A DNA stretch of 14,728 nt from Rhizobium sp. Q54. Its GTDB lineage: Bacteria; Pseudomonadota; Alphaproteobacteria; Rickettsiales; UBA1997. Below the pieces are notes generated by a model, which was not told the origin of the DNA, searched no databases, and was given only the letters and a program-made list of their open reading frames with translations. The translations under genes and the position numbers were made by a program. The stretch is taken from contig CAMBFP010000014.1 in NCBI GenBank assembly GCA_945865745.1, forward strand, positions 1 through 14,728, written 5' to 3'. The stretch's first letter is position 1; each line of letters starts with the position of its first letter. This document shows, in pieces, positions 1 through 6,319 of the stretch.

Positions 1-52
1 ACCCTCACGGCCAGCTTGGAAGGCTGGAACTCTACCGTTGAGCTACACCCGC
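1..52 (-). tRNA. tRNA-Gly(UCC), 3' end cut by window edge
   Basis: Read on the minus strand, the 5' end is at position 52, with acceptor strand GCGGGTG, then a D arm (TAGCTCAACGGTAGA) and an anticodon arm CCAGC-CTTCCAA-GCTGG. The anticodon is TCC, which gives glycine. The T arm and 3' acceptor strand lie beyond the left edge. It follows tRNA-Tyr in the same orientation with only an 11-base gap, so the two are probably one transcript. In many proteobacteria a Tyr-Gly pair leads into tuf/secE/nusG or tRNA-Trp; that part would lie outside the window and is inference. Confidence 0.93.
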
Positions 53-63
53 ATTTTTGTTTG

Positions 64-149
64 TGGTGGAGAGGGCTGGATTTGAACCAGCGAACGCTTG
101 CGCGGACAGATTTACAGTCTGTTGCCATTGACCACTCGGCCACCTCTCC
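64..149 (-). tRNA. tRNA-Tyr(GUA), complete with encoded CCA
   Basis: This is a class II tRNA of 86 bases. The acceptor stem pairs GGAGAGG (143-149, read on minus) with CCTCTCC (68-74), followed by discriminator A and an encoded CCA (64-66). The anticodon arm is ACAGA-CTGTAAA-TCTGT, with anticodon GTA (Tyr). A long variable arm follows (CCGCGCAAGCG region), then the T arm GCTGG-TTCAAAT-CCAGC. All these elements can be paired by eye. It lies just downstream of the ThiF/MoeB-like gene on the same strand and upstream of tRNA-Gly. Confidence 0.97.
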
Positions 150-190
150 CCATCACTTACCCCCAAGAAAACAAGGGCGCGTCTTTCTAT

Positions 191-943
191 TTAGCGGGTG
201 CAAATTTTGCAACCCGGATTCTTTTTTAATGTAACTTTGCGGAAGTTATTTTGAAGAAAGTCAGAGAGAAGAATTTTGCCAACAAGACTCTCGCCGATGC
301 CGAGAATTTCGTTAATTAACGTGGTGGCTTGAATTGCGCCGATTGTTCCTGCAACTGATCCTATGATTCCTCTTTCGGACATTGGCAGAGAGAAATTTTC
401 ATCAAGGATATTTGGGTTAAAGCAGGCGTAGCATGGGTTGTTTTTTTGGTAGGATTTAAATGTAGAGACCTGTCCTAAAAAGCCTTTTACCGCGGCGAAG
501 ATCAGCGGTTTTTTTTGTTCGTGGCAGATTTCATTAATTAAAAAACGCGTCGGAAAATTGTCGGTGGCATCTAAAATAAAATCGTAATCGGGGCAAATTT
601 TTCTAAGGCTTTCGCGAGTCGCACGTTCGGGGAAAATTTTTAAATTGATGTCAGGATTTAAGTCAGAAATTTTTTCTTGCGCGCTGATAACTTTTTTTTG
701 TCCGAGATTTTTTTCGCCGTGAATAACTTGGCGCTGTAGGTTTGAAAGCTCAACGATGTCTTCATCAACCACGCCAATATTTCCGACTCCCGCCGCAGAA
801 AGATAAAGCAGAACTGGCGAGCCAAGACCGCCAGCGCCAATTACTAAAACCTTTGCGCGCAGTAATTTCTCCTGGCCAAGTTCGCCAATTTCAGGAAGAA
901 TTAAATTGCGCAGGTAGCGCTGTTTTTGTGTGTCGGTTAGCAT
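191..943 (-). CDS. ThiF/MoeB/HesA-family adenylyltransferase (E1-like)
   Basis: A 250-residue protein of the ThiF/MoeB family. These enzymes adenylate the C-terminal Gly-Gly of a small ubiquitin-like sulfur carrier (ThiS or MoaD) in thiamin or molybdopterin synthesis. Visible features: a Rossmann nucleotide loop GAGGLGS (about 36-42), the DATDN segment (125-129), and a zinc site of two Cys pairs (C171/C174 and C245/C248). Length fits MoeB/ThiF without a rhodanese domain. The residue that is usually Cys in the conserved CAEAGV stretch is Met188 here (MSERGIIG). No ThiS, MoaD or other cofactor gene lies nearby, so thiF and moeB cannot be told apart. The protein could serve another carrier. Cytoplasmic. 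Start chosen at the conserved N-terminal RYLRNLILPEIG context. Confidence 0.9.
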   Translation of the reverse strand: MLTDTQKQRYLRNLILPEIGELGQEKLLRAKVLVIGAGGLGSPVLLYLSAAGVGNIGVVDEDIVELSNLQRQVIHGEKNLGQKKVISAQEKISDLNPDINLKIFPERATRESLRKICPDYDFILDATDNFPTRFLINEICHEQKKPLIFAAVKGFLGQVSTFKSYQKNNPCYACFNPNILDENFSLPMSERGIIGSVAGTIGAIQATTLINEILGIGESLVGKILLSDFLQNNFRKVTLKKNPGCKICTR

Positions 944-962
944 CAGAAATTATTAAATTTTT

Positions 963-1046
963 CCTAGATCCCCGCCTTCGCGGGGATGACGTTGGAAGTG
1001 AAATGCAAAACTAGTCGCGTCATCCTCGCGAAGGCGGGGATCCAGG
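963..1046. repeat. Inverted pair of dispersed palindromic repeats between thiF-like gene and nth
   Basis: Two 29-base arms in opposite orientation (963-991 and 1018-1046) match at 27 of 29 positions. They are separated by 26 bases. Each arm has a smaller internal hairpin (CCCCGC...GCGGGG). The core, reading GATCCCCGCCTTCGCGGGGATGAC, broken here as GATCCCCGCC + TTCGCGGGGATGAC, resembles short palindromic elements I recall being dispersed in many proteobacterial genomes, where they yield spurious reading frames such as DPRLRGDD. The right arm supplies the C-terminal codons and stop of nth. Confidence 0.85.
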
Positions 1047-1679
1047 AGAGTTATCACTTTTCCATTCGCAAAATTTTTGAATTTTACACTCGTCGCATTT
1101 CGGTTTGCGCGCCTGACAAACATAACGCCCATGAAGAATCATCCAGTGGTGCGCATGACTTTGCCACTTTTTTGGAATCACTTTTAATAAATAAATTTCA
1201 GTTTTTTCAGGCGTGTTTTCTTTGACGAAACCGAGGCGATTAGCAACGCGAAAAACGTGAGTATCAACTGCAATTGTTGGATGTCCAAATGCACAATTCA
1301 AAACAACATTTGCGGTTTTTTGGCCTACGCCCGGCAAAGATTTTAGCCTTTCAAAATCTTCAGGAACTTCGGAGTTAAATTCATCAATCAAGCGCTGCGA
1401 GAGCTTGATAACATTGGCTGCTTTGCCATTATAAAGACCAATAGTATTAATGTATTTCTTCAAATTTTTTTCACCCAATTTCAGCATTTTTTCTGGCGTG
1501 TCGGCAATTTTAAAAAGTTCTTTCGTTGCCTTATTAACACCAATATCCGTGCTTTGTGCCGACAAAACCACGGCAACCAAAAGCGTAAAATTATTGCTGT
1601 AATTCAGTTCAGTTTTTGGATGAGAATTCTCTGCGCTCCAAACAGAAAAAATTTTGTTAATCTTGCCGCGATCGATCAT
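1020..1679 (-). CDS. nth: Endonuclease III, bifunctional DNA glycosylase/AP lyase
   Basis: Removes oxidised pyrimidines from DNA and cleaves the abasic site by beta-elimination in base-excision repair. The 219-residue protein shows a helix-hairpin-helix motif LPGVGQKTANVV with catalytic Lys121, the catalytic Asp139 in VDTHVFRVANRLGF, and a [4Fe-4S] cluster ligand set C188-x6-C195-x2-C198-x5-C204. The start at 1679 gives an N-terminus of normal family length. It is divergent from murC, with 75 bases between the starts. The last nine residues (SPGSPPSRG) and the TGA stop are encoded by the right arm of the inverted repeat at 1018-1046, so the native C-terminus has been replaced by repeat sequence. 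This lies after the cluster ligands and should not break the fold. Confidence 0.97.
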   Translation of the reverse strand: MIDRGKINKIFSVWSAENSHPKTELNYSNNFTLLVAVVLSAQSTDIGVNKATKELFKIADTPEKMLKLGEKNLKKYINTIGLYNGKAANVIKLSQRLIDEFNSEVPEDFERLKSLPGVGQKTANVVLNCAFGHPTIAVDTHVFRVANRLGFVKENTPEKTEIYLLKVIPKKWQSHAHHWMILHGRYVCQARKPKCDECKIQKFCEWKSDNSPGSPPSRG

Positions 1680-1754
1680 TTACAAATAAATTGTGATTCT
1701 TACGTTGCCGCGCCACCGCCCCAATAATTCCCTGGTTCCACAGCACATTTTGAT

Positions 1755-3173
1755 ATGAATATTCAAGAGCTAAAACAACAAAGCAAAGTTCATTTTATTG
1801 GACTTGGCGGCATCGGCATGAGTGCGCTCGCCTTCATTTTGCGCGAATGGAAAATTTCGGTTCAGGGCTCCGATTTATCTGAAAATTATTTAACGCCAAA
1901 ATTGCGCGACAAGGAAGTAACTTATTTTGTCGGCCATAAAACAGAAAATATTTCCGATGATGTTTCGCTGATCGTGGCAACTTCAATAATCAAAACCGAC
2001 AATCCCGAAATCATCGAAGCGCAAAAAAGAAATATTCCTGTAATAACGCGCGCTAATTTATTGGCGCTGATCATGCGAGAATATAAAGGAATCACGATTG
2101 CTGGCACGCACGGAAAAACTAGCACGACTGGAATAGTTTCGTTAATGCTCGAAATTGGCGAGTTCGATCCGACCGTAATAAATGGTGGCGTTATTCATTA
2201 TTTCGGCAGCAATTCAAAAGTTGGAAAGGGCAAATATTTAGTCGCAGAATCTGATGAATCAGACGCAAGCTTTGTTGATTTACCAAGCTTTATTGGCTCT
2301 GTCACAAATATCGAGCCTGAACATTTGGAATTTAAAGGTTATGCTGGATCTTTCGAAAAACAGAAAGCCTGCTTTGAAAAATATGTTGAGCAAATCCCAG
2401 CTGAAGGCATGTGCGTGCTGTGTTTAGATTCTCCTGAAGTTGAAAAGATTTACGAAAAATTAAAATCCTCAAAGAAAAATTTAGTTACTTATTCAACAAA
2501 AAAATCTGCGGATTTAACGGCAAAAAATATCAAGATGGACGCAGGTGGCGTTAGCTTCGATGTGATATTTAAAAACGGTCGAGAAATTAAAAATCTAAAA
2601 ATGCCAATCTACGGCGAACACAATGCCAGCAACGCTTTAGTGGCGATAGCGATTGGTGATTTTTTGGGAATGAGTGAGGATAAAATTAGAAAATCTCTTG
2701 CTGCTTTTAATGGCGTAAAACGTCGCTTTACTAAAGTTGGAGAATTTAACGGCGCCGCAATAATTGATGATTACGGGCACCATCCAACAGAAATTAAAAC
2801 TACGCTTTTAGCTGCGCGGGCGCTGGCCGGAAATCATAAAGTAATTTGTGTTTTTGAGCCTCACAAATATTCACGAGTCAGCAGTTTATTTAATGAATTT
2901 TGCAATGCTTTTGGCGACGCAACTCAAGTGATTGTTTCTGATGTTTATTCAGCCGGACAATTGCCAATCAAGGGCGCAACACAAGATGATTTAATCGAGG
3001 GAATAAAAAAATCCGGTCATAAAAATGTTGTTAAGCTTACAAGCGACAAAGATTTAGCGGCAATCATCAAGCCTCAAATTTCTGCCGGCGATATAATCTT
3101 TTGTACCGGCGCTGGCAATGTTACTTACTTGGCCGCAGCACTGGAATCGCAGTTAAAAAATCTCGACAAATAA
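1755..3173 (+). CDS. murC: UDP-N-acetylmuramate--L-alanine ligase
   Basis: Cytoplasmic ATP-dependent ligase that adds L-Ala to UDP-MurNAc, the first amino-acid step of peptidoglycan precursor synthesis. The 472-residue length is normal for the family. It has an N-terminal glycine-rich loop IGLGGIGMSALA (about 15-26), the ATP P-loop GTHGKTST (117-124), the central DDYGHHPTEI segment and the EPHKYSR segment of the C-terminal Mur ligase domain. It is not in a dcw-type mur cluster: its upstream neighbour is divergent nth and its downstream neighbour a GNAT gene, so it appears to be expressed on its own. There is no clear Shine-Dalgarno sequence before the start. A hairpin followed by a T run (3208-3229) lies just downstream. 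Confidence 0.98.
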   Translation: MNIQELKQQSKVHFIGLGGIGMSALAFILREWKISVQGSDLSENYLTPKLRDKEVTYFVGHKTENISDDVSLIVATSIIKTDNPEIIEAQKRNIPVITRANLLALIMREYKGITIAGTHGKTSTTGIVSLMLEIGEFDPTVINGGVIHYFGSNSKVGKGKYLVAESDESDASFVDLPSFIGSVTNIEPEHLEFKGYAGSFEKQKACFEKYVEQIPAEGMCVLCLDSPEVEKIYEKLKSSKKNLVTYSTKKSADLTAKNIKMDAGGVSFDVIFKNGREIKNLKMPIYGEHNASNALVAIAIGDFLGMSEDKIRKSLAAFNGVKRRFTKVGEFNGAAIIDDYGHHPTEIKTTLLAARALAGNHKVICVFEPHKYSRVSSLFNEFCNAFGDATQVIVSDVYSAGQLPIKGATQDDLIEGIKKSGHKNVVKLTSDKDLAAIIKPQISAGDIIFCTGAGNVTYLAAALESQLKNLDK

Positions 3174-3207
3174 ATCGGCCCAACAACAAGTGCTGAATAA
3201 AAAATTC

Positions 3208-3229
3208 AAGTGTGGGCGACGCACTTTTT
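3208..3229 (+). terminator. Possible rho-independent terminator after murC
   Basis: A 7-base-pair stem AAGTGTG/CGCACTT, including one G-T pair, with loop GGCGA, is followed by a short T run (3227-3229, continuing from the stem T's). It lies 35 bases after the murC stop. The T tract is short, so confidence is moderate. A separate, wider-spaced inverted repeat, CAACAAGTG (3184-3192) / CACTTGTTG (3256-3264), surrounds it. Confidence 0.5.
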
Positions 3230-3274
3230 AGCGCCAACCTCAACCCATAATCCCTCACTTGTTGCGAGGTCAAA

Positions 3275-3727
3275 ATGAACTTTAAAATTTCTCAGGTGGA
3301 ACAAATCACAATCAAAGAACTAAACACAAAAGAAGAAATGCTCTTGGCCTATCCAATTCTTAGGCAGCGCTACCAGGATATGAGTTTAGAAAAATACTCT
3401 GAACAAATTTCTGAGATGATTGAGATGAATGATTTTAAAATGATTGGCGCTTTTTTAGGCGAAGAAATTCTTGGGGTCGCCGGCTATTGGGTTTTATCCA
3501 TGCTTTACTGCGGTCGCTATATTCAGGTTTCGAGCTTTATCGTTGATGGAGAAAAAAGAGGCGCGGGAATTGGTAAAAAAATTTTAGCAGAAATCGACGA
3601 GATCGGCAAAAAACTAAACTGCGAAAAAGTTATCTTGGATTCATTCACTGAAAATAAAAAATCTCACCCACTCTACTATCGCGAGGGCTTCTATATTCGC
3701 GGCTTTCATTTCATGAAAGATTTGTAG
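3275..3727 (+). CDS. GNAT-family N-acetyltransferase, substrate unknown
   Basis: A 150-residue single-domain acetyltransferase of the GNAT fold. The acetyl-CoA pyrophosphate-binding loop is KRGAGIGKKIL (about 94-104), matching the R/Q-x-x-G-x-G/A pattern. It is followed by the motif-B-like stretch HPLYYREGFYIRGFHF near the C-terminus, where the Tyr commonly acts as general acid. The start is supported by a GAGGT ribosome-binding sequence at 3266-3270. The neighbours (murC, exonuclease III) do not suggest a substrate. The 125-base gap after it contains ATTGC...GCAATTTTTT (about 3728-3766), a weak candidate terminator with a large loop. Confidence 0.85.
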   Translation: MNFKISQVEQITIKELNTKEEMLLAYPILRQRYQDMSLEKYSEQISEMIEMNDFKMIGAFLGEEILGVAGYWVLSMLYCGRYIQVSSFIVDGEKRGAGIGKKILAEIDEIGKKLNCEKVILDSFTENKKSHPLYYREGFYIRGFHFMKDL

Positions 3728-3852
3728 ATTGCATGTGCGAGGCAAGTGCAAGTGGCGCAATTTTTTAATAAGACCAAAAAACTCTGCTCAATTGAAATAA
3801 AAATTCCTGAAAGCTTTCGCCCTGGCGCAGCGCAATTCAAAAAATCAATCCG

Positions 3853-4677
3853 ATGTCTCAAATAAAAATAGCCAGCTTCAACGTAAACTCAATAAAGGCT
3901 CGTCTGCCCAGGCTTCTTGAGTGGTTAAAAACTTCTAATCCTGACGTGGTTTTACTGCAGGAATTAAAATGCGTGGAAAAAGAATTTCCTTTTGAAGCCT
4001 TGTTTGACGCGGGTTACAACGCCGCAGTCTCTGGACAAAAAACTTACAATGGCGTTGCAATTCTTTCAAAATTTAAAATTGAAGATGTCGTTAAAACCTT
4101 GCCAGAACTAGACTGCGAGATTGATGAGCAGGCACGTTACATTGAGGGGGTGATATCGGTTTTAGGCAAAGCAATTCGCGTTGCGTCGATTTACGTTCCA
4201 AATGGCGGGGGCGATTTAATGCCGAATGAAACGGTCGAAAGCAGTAAAAAATTTCTCTATAAATTAGATTTCTTTAATCGCTTGAAGGCTCATTTATCTG
4301 AGCTTCTCACCTTCGACGAAATACAAATTTTTGGCGGCGATTATAATTGTGCAGCTGAGGAAGTTGATGTTTTTGATCCAAAAAGTTTACGCGGCACGAT
4401 TTGTTTTCACGATCTCGAGCGTCAAAAGTTTCGCTCACTTTTGAATCTTGGATTAATCGATTCTTACCGCGCCACCAATCCACAAAGCCAAGCTTTTTCT
4501 TGGTGGGATTACCGCGGCGGCTCGTGGCAGAACAATAAAGGAATGCGCATTGATTACCTTCTTACCTCTCCGCAAGCAGCCGATAAAATCACTTCGGCAA
4601 CGATTGAGGATAGAGGAGTAAGAGACCAAGAAAAGCCTTCAGATCATTGTCCGGTTTGCGTGACGATCGAAATATAA
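3853..4677 (+). CDS. xth: Exodeoxyribonuclease III / AP endonuclease
   Basis: A Mg-dependent nuclease of the exonuclease III/APE1 family, which cuts 5' of abasic sites and removes 3' blocking groups. It may work in the same repair pathway as the Nth encoded in this window. The 274-residue protein has the family's active-site blocks: ASFNVNS (Asn10), LLQELK (Glu37, metal ligand), GGDYN (Asp163/Asn165), RIDYLLTS, and the terminal SDHCPV (Asp264/His265). Length is normal. No strong ribosome-binding site is seen before the ATG. The next gene is the tmRNA, on the same strand. Confidence 0.97.
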   Translation: MSQIKIASFNVNSIKARLPRLLEWLKTSNPDVVLLQELKCVEKEFPFEALFDAGYNAAVSGQKTYNGVAILSKFKIEDVVKTLPELDCEIDEQARYIEGVISVLGKAIRVASIYVPNGGGDLMPNETVESSKKFLYKLDFFNRLKAHLSELLTFDEIQIFGGDYNCAAEEVDVFDPKSLRGTICFHDLERQKFRSLLNLGLIDSYRATNPQSQAFSWWDYRGGSWQNNKGMRIDYLLTSPQAADKITSATIEDRGVRDQEKPSDHCPVCVTIEI

Positions 4678-4786
4678 TCAGCGATCAGATACGAGAATTT
4701 TTGCAATTTTTGAGAAATTTTTATCTGCGCAGCTTTTTTCGTAATGCACAAAAAAAGCAGATCTTGTTTCAGAAATGACATTGATC

Positions 4787-4814
4787 TTGTTAAAAAATTT
4801 TTCGCTACTAGATT
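4787..4814 (+). promoter_or_regulatory. Candidate promoter for the tmRNA gene
   Basis: TTGTTA (4787-4792) and TAGATT (4809-4814) are separated by 16 bases and resemble sigma-70 -35/-10 boxes. A start about 7 bases downstream would be near 4821, where the first acceptor-piece pseudoknot begins. The match to consensus is only moderate. The upstream stretch 4678-4786 holds AT-rich inverted sequence, including GCTTTTTT...AAAAAAGC, which could end the xth transcript. Confidence 0.35.
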
Positions 4815-4820
4815 GCTCAC

Positions 4821-4913
4821 GCCCTTGAGCTGCAAGGCTTGAGGAGCTATGGTGATAAATGTAATTCGCAATAAACGTTATGGACCTGGGGGCAGTACCC
4901 AGCACCTCCACCA
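4821..4913 (+). ncRNA. ssrA: tmRNA, acceptor piece (permuted two-piece tmRNA)
   Basis: This is the 3' half of transfer-messenger RNA, encoded first because the gene is circularly permuted. The end reads as a T arm CTGGG-GGCAGTA-CCCAG (4886-4902), acceptor strand CACCTCC (4903-4909), discriminator A and an encoded CCA (4911-4913). The acceptor strand pairs fully with GGGGGTG at the start of the coding piece (4937-4943). The third pair is G-U, the alanine identity element recognised by AlaRS. The T loop lacks the usual TTC, as I recall is normal for alphaproteobacterial tmRNA. Upstream, the stem CCTTG/CAAGG (4823-4837), whose loop AGCT can pair with AGCT at 4845-4848, forms a likely pseudoknot. 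The 5' end is estimated. Confidence 0.88.
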
Positions 4914-4936
4914 TTTCTTTAGAGAAATCCCAATAT
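4914..4936 (+). other. tmRNA intervening segment, removed on processing
   Basis: The 23 bases between the CCA end of the acceptor piece and the first G of the coding piece. In permuted tmRNA genes this segment links the two ends of the acceptor stem in the precursor and is cut out. It contains TTTCTTTAGAGAAAT, an imperfect palindrome (TTTCT...AGAAA) that would form a hairpin capping the acceptor stem. Confidence 0.75.
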
Positions 4937-5182
4937 GGGGGTGAATCAGCTTTCGACATTCGCTAAAGGAATTAATTTTGCCCGGTTGAGAAACTGCCGG
5001 CCGCGACTTGCTCTTCTTCGGAGGATCAGACCACGCGACATCCGTTCAAAAAAAGTAAACGCAAACGACAACTTTGCTAATGACAATTTCGAACTTACTC
5101 CAGCGACAAAAGTTGCTTTTGCATAAATGAAATAGTCGGGGCTCGCCCGGGCGCCTGTCAACAGAAGCTCGGGCATTTCTTT
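4937..5182 (+). ncRNA. ssrA: tmRNA, coding piece with proteolysis tag reading frame
   Basis: The messenger half of tmRNA, which rescues stalled ribosomes and adds a degradation tag. It starts GGGGGTGAATC followed by the conserved TTTCGAC block. The tag frame runs from resume codon GCA (5061) after AGTAAAC to TAA (5124-5126), with a second in-frame stop, TAG, two codons later. The encoded tag is ANDNF, ANDNF, then ELTPATKVAFA: 21 residues, longer than the roughly 13-residue Caulobacter tag. The AND(N/E)-type start is the SspB-binding segment and occurs twice. After the stop, GCCCGGGC/GCTCGGGC (5145-5174) forms an 8-pair stem followed by ATTTCTTT, either the last tmRNA helix or a terminator. 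The 3' end is estimated from this. Confidence 0.92.
5145..5182 (+). terminator. Stem-loop ending the tmRNA coding piece, possible terminator
   Basis: Arms GCCCGGGC (5145-5152) and GCTCGGGC (5167-5174) pair with one G-U; the loop is 14 bases and contains CTG...CAG. ATTTCTTT follows. It may be a tmRNA structural helix, a partial terminator, or both. sspB starts 20 bases after it, so incomplete termination would let tmRNA and sspB share a transcript. Confidence 0.45.
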
Positions 5183-5201
5183 CCACTGACCTACAACAAG
5201 C

Positions 5202-5720
5202 ATGCAAGATCAAATCGGTTACGACGAAATTATCGAAAATTCGATGCGCCTAGTGATCTACGAAACTTTAAAAAAAGTTGAGAAGGCCGGACTCCTCGGA
5301 AAACATTACTTTATTATCACCTTCCTCACCCGCTTTGCTGGCGTTTCGATCCCGCAAAGTCTGCTCGAAAGATATCCAGATGAGATGACCATCGTCATCC
5401 AATATCAGTTCCGTGGCTTGGTGGTTGAGACCGATTCTTTTAAAATCTCTCTCGGCTTCAGCGGAAAATATGAAAAGCTCGACATCCCCTACAAGGCCGT
5501 CACCTCATTTGCCGACCCTTCAATGAACTTCGCCCTAAAATTCAGCATGAGTTATGGCGACCTTCAAGAGCTTGAGCTAGAAGATTTGGATGAGTCAAAT
5601 CAAGTCACTAACGAAAATGGCGACAAAAAATCTAACACAAAAATTGATTTATCAGCAAAGGTCGTTTCGCTTGACGCCTTTCGCAAAAATAAAGGCGTAA
5701 TCAATCCTTCTGATAAATGA
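5202..5720 (+). CDS. sspB: SspB, ClpXP adaptor for tmRNA-tagged proteins (alpha type)
   Basis: A 172-residue SspB-family protein. SspB binds the N-terminal part of the ssrA tag and tethers the tagged protein to the ClpX unfoldase for degradation. The N-terminal fold region (about 1-122) has the alphaproteobacterial pattern, e.g. GKHYFIITFLTRFAGVSIP and the later MTIVIQYQF and SLGFSGKYEKLDIPY stretches. It is followed by an acidic/polar linker (about 123-150) and a C-terminal VVSLDAFRK (154-162), which fits the short ClpX-docking tail. The gene lies directly downstream of the tmRNA whose tag it should recognise. Its last four bases overlap the start of plsY (ATGA), so it heads the sspB-plsY-pyrF-murE run. 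Confidence 0.93.
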   Translation: MQDQIGYDEIIENSMRLVIYETLKKVEKAGLLGKHYFIITFLTRFAGVSIPQSLLERYPDEMTIVIQYQFRGLVVETDSFKISLGFSGKYEKLDIPYKAVTSFADPSMNFALKFSMSYGDLQELELEDLDESNQVTNENGDKKSNTKIDLSAKVVSLDAFRKNKGVINPSDK

Positions 5721-6316
5721 TTTTTCTCTACCAATTCCTCTTTCTTGTTCTGACTTACCTAATCGCCGCAATCCCTTTTGGCCTAGTATTAACAAAAATT
5801 TTTGCCAAAAAAGATGTTCGTGAATTCGGCTCAGGAAATATCGGCGCGACAAACGTCGTAAGAGTCGCTGGCAAAAAAATTGGCCTTCTAACTTTGATTT
5901 TAGATGGATTCAAAGGTGCGATCATGGTCGTGATTGCCCGCTTCACATTTGCCGATGCGAGTGGCTTGCATATATTTTTAGTTTTAGTCGGAACGGTCGC
6001 GGTAATTGCTCATGTCTATCCAGTTTATCTGAACTTCAAAGGTGGCAAGGGCGTAGCAACTACACTCGCAGTTTTGCTCGCTCTTGATTTAAATATCGGC
6101 CTTTCCGTGATTGGCATTTGGGCGCTAACATTTGCGATATTTCGCACCTCTTCAATTTCCTCAATCGCTGCAATTTTTTCTTCGATTATTTTATCTATTT
6201 GCTACGGCACATCGATTTCACAAATTTTGTTCTGCATTTTTTTATTCGCGCTAATTCTCTACCGACACAAAGAAAATCTTGAGCGCTTAATTGCCGGCAA
6301 AGAAAAAAAATTTTAA
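5717..6316 (+). CDS. plsY: Glycerol-3-phosphate acyltransferase PlsY
   Basis: An inner-membrane enzyme that transfers an acyl group from acyl phosphate to glycerol-3-phosphate, giving lysophosphatidic acid, the first step of phospholipid synthesis. The 199-residue protein is strongly hydrophobic, with several membrane segments (starting about 3-22). It carries the three conserved cytoplasmic motifs: SGNIGATNVVR (39-49), FKGGKGVATT (107-116) and the C-terminal RHKENLERLIAG (about 182-193). It overlaps sspB by 4 bases (ATGA) and ends three bases before pyrF, so translational coupling is likely. Confidence 0.97.
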   Translation: MIFLYQFLFLVLTYLIAAIPFGLVLTKIFAKKDVREFGSGNIGATNVVRVAGKKIGLLTLILDGFKGAIMVVIARFTFADASGLHIFLVLVGTVAVIAHVYPVYLNFKGGKGVATTLAVLLALDLNIGLSVIGIWALTFAIFRTSSISSIAAIFSSIILSICYGTSISQILFCIFLFALILYRHKENLERLIAGKEKKF

Positions 6317-6319
6317 CAG

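Noticed and set aside
16..234. 72-codon plus-strand open frame with LDLNQRTLARTDLQSVAIDHSATS
   Set aside because: It is antisense to tRNA-Tyr and tRNA-Gly; this peptide type is a typical artefact of tRNA complements.
742..1225. Open frames with DPRLRGDD and RVILAKAGIQ peptides
   Set aside because: These peptides are translations of the palindromic repeat arms and antisense of the thiF-like gene and nth.
3184..3264. Widely spaced inverted repeat CAACAAGTG/CACTTGTTG around the murC terminator candidate
   Set aside because: Nine-base arms with a 63-base gap can arise by chance in AT-rich sequence; no further support is visible.
4678..4959. 93-codon minus-strand open frame containing VEVLGTAPRS
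   Set aside because: It is antisense to the tmRNA acceptor piece. The GTAPRS-like peptide is the reverse reading of the T arm and acceptor strand, a known source of spurious gene calls in alphaproteobacteria.
4935..5126. 63-codon plus-strand open frame ending in the tag sequence
   Set aside because: Only the last 21 codons (5061-5123) are translated, as the tmRNA tag. The upstream part is tmRNA structure, not a protein gene.
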